Assembly: GCA_039583875.1 (NCBI GenBank)
Contig: CM077161.1
Span: 59,029,885-59,093,884, forward strand
DNA: 64,000 nt
Source of the DNA: Platanthera guangdongensis
Lineage: Eukaryota; Streptophyta; Magnoliopsida; Asparagales; Orchidaceae
Direction: 5' to 3'
Positions within the stretch are counted from its first letter, which is position 1. Every line of letters begins with the position of its first letter. Under the pieces are notes generated by a model. It was not told the DNA's origin. It did no database searches and saw only the letters and a list, made by a program, of their open reading frames with translations. Below are positions 46,339 through 54,781 of this stretch, piece by piece. The translations under genes were made by a program, and so were the position numbers.

Positions 46339-48204
46339 TCCAACTCCCGAACCAGCCGCTCATCATGCATCGAGAGCCAATTGGCTTGAGCTGGGGCCCA
46401 GCGACTCAACGCGTCCGCAACCGCATTACCCTTACCAGTCACGTAGTGGATCTTGAATGTATAGTCCCCCAGGAACTCCATTCATCTACGCTGCCGCATA
46501 TTCAGATCCTTCTAATCAATCAGATACTTCAGGCTCTTGTGATCGGTGTAGATATCAATCTTCATACCATACAAATAATGCCTCCACAGCTTCAAGGCAA
46601 AAATCACGGCCACTAACTCCAAGTCATGGACCGGATAGTTCCTCTCGTGCACTTTCAGTTGTCTCGAGCCATAAGCTATCACACTTCCGTGTTGCAGTAG
46701 CACGCAACCCAAACCGCTGCCCGAAGCATCGCTATAAATCTCATAACCTTCGGTCCCACATGGCGAACTCATCACAGGCGCCGTGGTCAACCGACATTTC
46801 CACTCTTCAAAAGATCGCACGCACTCCGGCGTCCAAACGAACTTCTGCTCCTTCCTCATCAAAGTAGTGAGAGGTAACGCTATCCGCGAGAAGTTCTCTA
46901 CGAAGCGCCTATAATAGCCGGCAAGCCCCAGAAAGCTCCGGACTTCCGCTACCGTAGAAAGCTCAGGCCACTCCCGTATTGCAACAATCTTCGCCGGATC
47001 CACCGCAATACCTTCCCCACTCACTATATGACCGAGGAACGCCACAGAGGACAACCAAAACTCACACTTCGAGAACTTGGCGTACAGCCGATTCCTCCTT
47101 AGCATCTCCAAAACCAAATGAAGATGCTTGAAGTGATCTTCCTCACTCTGTGAGTACACCAAAATATAGTCGATGAAGACGATCACAAAATGGTCCAAGT
47201 ACTCGCTGAAGTCCTGTTCATCAAATCCATGAACACTGACGGCACATTGGTCAGCACAAACGGCATGACCGTAAACTCGTAATGCCCGTATCTCGTACTG
47301 AATGTTGTCTTCGGGATATCACTCTCCCTTATTCGCAGCTGATAGTACCCGGACTTGAGATCCAACTTTGAGTACACCGTCGACCCGACCAACTGATCAA
47401 AAAGGTCATCGATTCGGGGAATCGGGTACTTGTTCTTTTCCGTCAACTTGTTGAGCTCCCGATAATCGATACATAGCCTCAAGCTTCCGTCCTTCTTCTT
47501 AACAAAGAGGACCGGCATGGTCCAAGGCGAAGAACTTGGGCGCACATACCCTTGCTCCAACAACTCTTGCAGTTGAACCTTCAGCTCCGCCATTTCCTTA
47601 GGCGCTAGCCGATATGGAGATCGTGACACAGGCTTTACACCTGGCACTAGCTCAATCGTGAAATCTATCTACCGCTGAGGCGGGGCTCCAGGAAGATCTA
47701 CAGGGAACACATCAGGGTACTCTGATACCACTGAAATACAATCCAACGTGGGCTTCGGCTTTGCAACCTCCACTAGTGTAAAGAACAGTTCTGCACCGGC
47801 ACGAACCGCCTTCACCACCTGAAGAGCAGACATCAATGTCTTGCTCGACCACTTCAAGCCCGTAAAAGTCGTCTCATGACTTGCTCCCAACTTGACTTCC
47901 TTGCGACCGCAGTCAATATAGGCCTGCTGCTCCGAGAGCCAGTCCATGCCAAATATAACGTTGAACTCCACCAACGGAAGTAACGATGCCTGCAGATCGA
48001 ACTCTTGATTCCCAATGCGAATCTTAACACCGCAGATTCTATCTGCGTGCATCGAACACCCATTGGGCAACAACACATCCAACTTATCCTTCGCCATCGA
48101 AGAAGGGACTCCGATGCGTGATATAAATCCTTCGGACAAGAAGGAGTGTGAAGCTCCCGTATCGAAGAGTGCTCTTGCCGGATTTTCACAAATCAAAACA
48201 AATA
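46339..48204 (-). pseudogene. pol of E, protease, RT and RNase H part
   Basis: Protease has [13 protein letters not shown] (about 48130-48175). A TAG at about 47669 replaces Glu before [12 protein letters not shown] carries [19 protein letters not shown] and [11 protein letters not shown] small deletion near 47200-47215 shifts the frame. The catalytic motif reads FIDYIL, with Tyr (47166-47168) in place of the second Asp, which abolishes polymerase activity. RNase H follows ([25 protein letters not shown]) with stops near 46512 and 46484. D cuts the frame at 46338; it resumes at 31582. Confidence 0.92.
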
Positions 48205-48279
48205 CTAAACAAGCTCTGTAAGGTAACATGTGCATAACAAGTATTTAGAGAAATTAACTTGGTATAAATTAAACCGTAC
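48205..48279 (-). other. Putative gag-pol intron of E (75 bases)
   Basis: On the minus strand the donor is GACAT|GTACGG (from 48279) and the acceptor TTGTTTAG|TATTTG (to 48205), joining gag to protease in frame at phase 1. The last exon base is T where C has G. An alternative upstream acceptor, CTTACAG at about 48214-48220, would leave a stop in frame. Confidence 0.55.
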
Positions 48280-49423
48280 ATGTCACCACATCCGCCTGTT
48301 TGATGGCCTCCTGTTGGCCAAGACTGTATACCCTCAGTTGGGCCGGAGCATAATGGGACGCGGTTGACTCCACCACCTTGCCCTTCTCTTCGTAAGTTCC
48401 TCCAGGCTTCCTTTCATACTTGGGACGTCCGCTCCAACAGTCACGGGCAAAGTGCCCCGGCTTTACACAAGTAAAACACGCGCCCGAGGTCCGACTCGTA
48501 GTTACCCCAGAAGCACCAGAAGGAGCTGGACCCGAAGTCTTATGCTTCTTAAAGAATCTTTGATAGCCAGACTTTGAAGTAGTCGGCACTTTGAACCCAG
48601 ATTTCTTCTCACCAACGTTCTTCTTTGCTTGAGCATTCTTCATGTCCTTCTCCAAGGATCGGGCCGTGTTGACCAAGGTCAAGAAACCCTGCGTCATCGG
48701 CCCCGAGAGTAGTAATCTCAACTCGTCTCTCAACCCTTCGTAGAATCGATTCGTCTTGCGCTCCTCATCCGCAATGGTGGAGCTAGAATATCGACCCAAA
48801 CGAGTAAACTCATGGAGATATTCATCCATGCTATTGTCTCCTTGAACCAACTTCAGGAACTCATTTTCCAACGCTATCCTCTGCGCTGAAGGGAGGTATC
48901 TAGCCAAGAACAATCTCGAGAACTCCTCCATCGAGACATCAACAAGTTTCCTACCTCTCAATAGATGTAGCTCCAATCCTTCCCACCAAATTCTCGTTTC
49001 ACCGTCCAAAAGGAACGTAGCAATCGTGGTCATTTGCCACTCCTCCGTCTCCGTTGCTGTCAGGACTCTCTTCACCCTGGAGAGCCAGTCTTCAGCTTGA
49101 TATGGGGTTCCCAACCCCGAGAATACCAGAGGATTAAAGCTCATGACATACTTGAGCTGTCTCTCAGTTTCCCTCCTTGGCACCACCGGTTCCTCTACCA
49201 CCTGCTCCACTCTTCGCTGCTCAGCCGCTTACAGCGGTACCTGCTCCATCGCAGGAGCGGGCTGCTGCGTTTGCCTTGCAGGCTGCGCATTAATCATGGC
49301 CCACACTGCTTCGGCCACCAATCGTATGGTCTCAGCCAATAGAGGTGTTGCAGGAGCTTCATTAGGTGCACTGCTAGCCTCAGAAACTCGACGTTTCGAC
49401 GGCCCAGCACCACTTCTGGTCAC
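48280..49423 (-). pseudogene. gag of chromovirus E
   Basis: It has the same beginning as C: GTG ACC AGA AGT (49423) directly after TATAG, with no ATG. The core includes YQAEDWLSRVKRVLTA, IWWEGLELHLL, YLHEFTRLGRYS and NRFYEGLRDELR. A stop at about 49229 interrupts after EQVPL. One zinc knuckle reads CFTCVKPGHFARDC. The C-terminus YSLGQQEAIKQADVVT matches C, just before the intron. Confidence 0.88.
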
Positions 49424-49649
49424 CTATAGTGGTATAAAACACCGTTAAGCGACTAAATAAAATCGCAAACAGCAATTATAGGAACACGCAGGTTCCCCAA
49501 ACACGTGTATTTTCATTCCTAAGTGGACATTCATGGGTTCTTTTACTGTTATAACGATGACGCACACACATGTGCTCACCACCCCTTAAAAAGAATTTGT
49601 CCACGAATTCATTTTAAGCCCGACCAAAACCAGTAGTCTAATACCAAAT
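49424..49649 (-). other. Leader and primer binding site of E
   Basis: The primer site on the minus strand reads TTTGGTATTAGA next to the LTR (initiator Met type with C to T). The GGAAC/GTTCC hairpin (49481-49496) is shared with C. No in-frame ATG precedes gag. Confidence 0.65.
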
Positions 49650-51917
49650 TGTAACACCCCCTATCCGTCGCATAGCATATAGCAGTAGGTCCGGCCGGGG
49701 CCCGACACCATATACCACAGATAGACCGGGTGGTTACTCATGGAAACCATCCAACCAATCCAACGTCCTACACAGAGCATTCTAGCGGAAGCAGTTTATA
49801 TAAGTTGCAATAAAGAACCCAGCAAAAAGAGCACGAATGTCCACTAATATACCAAATAGGAATGTAGTACATACTCAAGTACTGGCCTTAAGGCCTTACA
49901 AAATTGTTTACTTAATATTACATGACTTACAAACCACGGCACGCAGGCCGGTCATACATGAATAAAAGCAGTAAACACTCCAATTAGGCCTTCGAGGGCC
50001 GGCTTCGCAATTTGGGCTTTAGCCCGCTATTGACCGCTTGGTCCAGTAGCACCTGCAAGCAACAAAACCACCGCACTGTGGCAAACAAAGCAACGGTCAG
50101 CAATGCTGACCAAATTATAACGATCCCGCCCTCAACTCGGGGCGGCGATGCTCCTTCCCTGCATTTTATTAGCATAAGCGAGCAATGTATAAATATTCAT
50201 TTCATCACAAGCGTAGGCTCACACGGCTACACACCTCATGCACTCAGGGCACATTCTCGGTGAACATAGTTTAAGTCTGTCGACTCACCACCGTCTCTTT
50301 GGACGGCCAAATAATGAGCAATTTGTCTTCCCGGAATGGGTCACGGTAATTAAAACCATAGACCTCCGAAGACCCTCTTCTATGCCAACGGCAAGTGCCA
50401 TGTAACCTTAGGTCTCTTTAACCCGAGCGACATAGAACGGGTACGGTTCCATCTAACCCGTGCTCACATCGCAGCGGTAATTTAAACCATATGCGCAGGT
50501 CAAACTTCTCCCGAGTCCCCTTTTCATCACAATTCACATAATACGGTTATGTTCAAGTTGGCTCTCAGGCCACCAAGTTGGCAAGATCACGCATCCGCCC
50601 AGTTTTCCGGGTGCACCTTTGGGTTAATCCCCAAGGCTCCCTGTTGCAATCTACCACGTAGAAAACCCGAAAAACAAACAATCGCACGGAGTCTTCTCTG
50701 GCATTTATGCAATGCAACATCACCGATCCGGACCAACATGTCCGGGTAGGCTTCACATATCATGCCTATGTCCGTTCTCGAATACGGACTCTAAACAACG
50801 GGGACTTTACATATCTACCCGAAGGAACGCCTCCAACTCATCGCAAACTCGCGAGAGCGGGCTTCCTATGCAAAGAGGGAGAGCTTCACATGCTCAAGAA
50901 GAGAATCGTTACACTAGTGTTCTTCCTTGGCGCCATGGAAAAGTAAGCGGATGAAAAGCACCGCACTCTCTTTGCCTCCGTAGATCCGAAGTCGGCTCGC
51001 AATTTGGAGCTTCGAAGCTCCTCCAATGGCCGGATGTAGCTTCTTCTTCCTCCTTTGCTCTCACCTCTCTCTTGACTTAGAAAGAGAACCACTCAAGTAA
51101 AAGTGAGGGTTTCAAAGGCCCAATCCCGGGTATATCCCAGTAGGAACTACCCCCAATCGTCGGATCCCAAAATAAGGAAACGAATGGCTACGATTCGTAG
51201 CTGAAAAGTAAAACCTGGGCCGAACACATCCTGGCACACGTCCGTGTCCAGGGCCATGTCCCTCATTCGCCATCAAAATCGATGTACCTAGAACAACACA
51301 CGGGCATCCAACACGCCCGTGTTCGACCTGACATGCCCGTGTTCCAACTAACACGGTCGTGTGGTCGGCCGTGTGCCTCCATCGACACAGCCCAAAAACA
51401 ACCCAAGACTCACACGGGTATTGGACACGCCCGTGTCCTAACCCGTGTCTACTCGAACATGCATGGGAGCCAGGCCGTGTTCACTATCTCGACAGTTCGT
51501 CGAGCGAAGTCTGTCGACTGCCTGACACGGCCTTGGACACGCCCGTGTCCTAGGCCGTGTGCCTTGTCTCGACACTTCGTCGAGCGAAAATCGTCGACAC
51601 GTGCTCGACACGCCCTGAGACACGCCCGTGTCTTAGGCCGTGTACCCCGTCTCGACACTTCGTCGAGCGAAATTCGTCGACACCCCGGGCCGATCGTCGA
51701 CACGGGCTCGACACGCCCTGAGACACGACCGTGTCTCGGGCCGTGTTCTCTGCTCGACGATCGTCGACTCAAAAATCGTCGACCTCTCGACCAAATGGTC
51801 GACTCCAACCTGACACGCCCTGGGACATGCCCGTGTCCCAGGTCGTGTGCCTACTGCCAGATTCCAAATCTGGCCCAAAACATCCCCCGTCGCTCTTTTG
51901 AGTTTCGGGGCATTATA
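49650..51917 (-). repeat. 5' LTR of E
   Basis: It is 2268 bases and matches 27716-30004 with more differences than the C or G pairs, so E is older than they are. The palindrome island is at 51230-51850. The terminus TTATA shows C to T from TTACA. Confidence 0.92.
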
Positions 51918-52780
51918 GTTGTTACCTGGTACTTGGTGTACTTTTGCTTACTTTGGGCAGTGTTTGTTTTTACTGTTATATTTACTTACTCTCTTTTGTT
52001 CCATTTTGATATAATGCTCTAATTCAGAATCTCTTGTTTTACTTGCTGAGGTATTCTTTTCTTCTCTGAATGCCTCAGGTACTGATTAGTAGCCAAGTAG
52101 ACGGCTAGATTTGTTGTGGTGTTGCGGGTGATCCCTTGAGTGGTAGGGATTTTTCTCTTGGTTTTGTGAGGTAGTTTTTATGCTTTACTTACAGACATAC
52201 ATGCTCGCCAGTGGGTTCGTGTCAGGTTATTGACGCCCACTGGTGGTTTATTACTTATGATACTAGATATGTTTCTTTTACTGTTACTTTTATAGAGATA
52301 GTCTATTTGCTCTTGGGAAGATTTATGCTAGGTTGCTAGTTATTTTGAAACCTAAAAATACTATAAAAAGTAAATCTCATGATCAGCATGTGTATGAAAC
52401 TCATAAACTACTTTCCAAGCAACGTAAAAAGACCGTTTTCTTACTTATAATATAAAATAAATCTAGAGTCTTGCATAGTATAAGTTGACCTCGGGGGTCA
52501 CTTATGCACTCTCTTATGATGTCAAAAATAATTAAAGCATTTTCCGCTGCGTATAAGTATAGTTTTTAAACTGTGGACTAGGTGATCCACTGAGCCGAGG
52601 GATACGGCCTTTAAAAATATAACTGATTTTCTAATCATTAAACTTATAAAATTTTTATAGTCTAGTTAGATGGTGTTCGCATGAGCGTCGACAGTTATCC
52701 CCTGCTCGACGTGGCATCACAATGCGTGTTTTCTCCTACTCTAATACTTCTTTATTTCGGAGAAAATGCGGGTTGTGACA
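51918..52780 (+). repeat. 5' LTR of F, right remnant
   Basis: It begins with the target copy gttgt and ends ATGCGGGTTGTGACA. It aligns with the D LTR over GGCCGTATCCCTCGG, GATGCCACGTCGTGCAGGGG-like and GTTCGTGTCAG phrases (reverse complement). Many substitutions relative to D mark an older family member. Confidence 0.85.
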
Positions 52781-52782
52781 GT

Positions 52783-52794
52783 TGGTATCAGAGG
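52783..52794 (+). other. Primer binding site of F (initiator Met)
   Basis: TGGTATCAGAGG lies two bases after the LTR end at 52780, the same spacing as in D. Confidence 0.88.
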
Positions 52795-52938
52795 GAAGTT
52801 ACTTGACAATTTGTCAGGCAACCTTTCCTTGTAGGTATTAGATGTTTAGCATCATATCATACACACACCGATATGTCATCAGCACATCTTGGCTGAAGCA
52901 CGAACACTACACTCATAGCATAACTGAAGTATACGGGG

Positions 52939-53112
52939 CATATTATGTAGTATGGGATGCATAATATGTGTCTGTATATGGATCCACCATATGGGTAACA
53001 TGTGAGGGTTATGTAGTATGGGATGCATAACCTCACCACATGAATGCGACTAGCACGTTTTTTTTCGTTGCATGAGAATGTTATGTAGTATGGGATGCAT
53101 AACATTTTCATG
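52939..53112 (+). other. Triple hairpin in the leader of F
   Basis: Arms are 52939-52947/52960-52968 (9 bp), 53002-53013/53026-53036 (11 bp with one bulged G) and 53071-53085/53098-53112 (15 bp with one G-U). Each encloses the identical 12-base loop TAGTATGGGATG. The stems differ in sequence (ATATTATG, GGTTATG and AATGTTATG next to the loop) and appear in the same order as in D. Confidence 0.88.
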
Positions 53113-53465
53113 CGTACGCCACTCATGATATGCATTAGGGCCTTTTTTAGAATGCATAGCACAATCATGCGTAGCATAACATTGCATTAGCACAACGTGT
53201 CAAGCTAAAGATTTGCAGGATGACATATGTACACACATGGTTTTAAATCAGAAAAATAATATAAACTCATGCATTCCCGATCTAGGCACAAGAGTTAGTT
53301 GATGGTGGTTAACCATCCTAGGTTAGGAATAGCATCACTTTTGTTAAACAAATAAAATCCCAAAGCATGTATAGCAGTTAAAAGTTCATATTTATGTATT
53401 GTCTGTACTGGTAGTTTGTTCCAACTGTTGAACTAGGTTTTGACCTCAGTTTTTATGGTTTTAGG

Positions 53466-54688
53466 ATGGCGAGACGTCCTTCGACTAGGTCGACTCCCCT
53501 ATCTGAGGGTGAGTCCTCAGGAGCGCAGAGTGATGCGGTGATCGAGAGCCTGCGATAGAGCAACGATTCCTTGACCAGGCAGTTGGTGGAGATGCAGGCC
53601 CAGATCCAGTCTCTGGTGGTAGTTGTGGCGGGACAGACTCAGGGAGTGCAAGACCCAGCAGGGGGGTTAGCTGCTCCTCCCCCTCCTGCTCCCCTGGACC
53701 TCCAGTGGTGGTGTCAGCAGAGATGGCCTTTATTTCTCAGTTTCAGAGACTTAGCCCTCCTACATATGATGGCAAGGCAGATTTCATGGTCATAGATGAT
53801 TGGCAGATCTCCATGGAGGAGATGTTCTCGTACTCCGGTGTTGTAGATGATCAAAGAGTGATGATAGCCGCCTATCAGCTAAAGGGTTTGGCTAAGAGGT
53901 GGTGGCTTAGGGAAAAGGAGAGCTTGGTGACTGGTTGCTCTTGGGGATTATTCAAGGAGATGTTGTTGAGGAAGTTCTTGCCTTCGGTCGAGCGTGACAG
54001 ACTAATAAATGACTTCCTTCACCTGAAGCATAGGCAACTCACGGTCAGTGAGTATGAGATAGAGTTCAGCAAGTTGAGCTGGTTTGCTCCTGGGTTGGTG
54101 AGTGTTGAAGCTGATCGAGTCAAGCGGTTCCTTGGTGATTTGAGGAGCGAGGTTCAGCAGTTGGCCAGTGTATATGGATCAGAGACTTATGCAGGCGTAA
54201 TGGAGGCTGCTCTGAAAGTGGAGGCAATTGAGACCGCAAAGAACAAAAGCCAGCAAATGAGGAAGGACAAGAGTAAGTCTGCTGAAGAGAAGAACCCCCA
54301 GGTACTCGATGCTGCTTCGGGAAAGAGGAGCAAGGTAGTGTGTAGCTTCTGTGGCCGGTCAGGCCACCCTGTTGAGAGGTGTTTCAAGAAGGCGGGAGCT
54401 CAAAAGAAGGAGCAAGTTCATGCTATTCAAGGTGCTCCTAGGAAGGATGTTTCCTGTTCTGTTTGCAAGCGACCCGGGCATGATGCTTCCCAGTGCTAGT
54501 CAAAGGATAAAGTCTGCTATCAGTGTGGCCAGAAGGGCCATATTAAGACAAGGTGTCCTCAGGCCCAACCTGTTCTTCAAGTAGTTCACTTCAGGCTTTA
54601 CCTCCTCCTCAGCGTGTGGATAAGGGCAAAGGAAAGCTGAACGTGATCTCTTCCGAGGAGGCTCAAACTTCGACTCAGGTCATCTCAG
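53466..54688 (+). pseudogene. gag of chromovirus F (triple zinc knuckle)
   Basis: The ATG at 53466 (MARRPSTRSTPLSEGESSG) follows TTTTAG. Lesions are TAG at 53556-53558 (Gln in D), a frameshift around 53690-53705, TAG at about 54497-54499 (Trp in D) and a frameshift near 54575. The core is MAFISQFQRLSPPTYDGKAD, DDWQISMEEMF and RWWLREKESL. Knuckles are CSFCGRSGHPVERC, CSVCKRPGHDASQC and CYQCGQKGHIKTRC. The gag end ISSEEAQTSTQVIS precedes the intron. Confidence 0.88.
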
Positions 54689-54781
54689 GTTAGTCGTTTT
54701 CCTAGCCTGAAAGTTTTATTTGCTAGAATGGTTATAGTTTTGTTTTGGTAGTTCATTAGTTGTTTATATATACTCCTATAG
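54689..54781 (+). other. Putative gag-pol intron of F (93 bases)
   Basis: The donor is ATCTCAG|GTTAGT and the acceptor TACTCCTATAG|GGAAAT, with a T-rich interior that contains stops. The join is phase 1 and gives a Gly codon, then KFKVKNR leading into protease, as in D. Confidence 0.72.

Larger units (their letters stand above)
27716..51917 (-). mobile_element. Tekay-like chromovirus E (minus strand, split by D)
   Basis: The LTRs at 27716-30004 and 49650-51917 are in minus orientation. Perfect target duplications gttgt lie at 27711-27715 and 51918-51922. The internal part is split inside pol by D (31583-46338, target tccaa). Proteins are close to those of C in gag, RT and integrase. Several lesions, including loss of an RT catalytic Asp, show it is dead. 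Confidence 0.95.
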
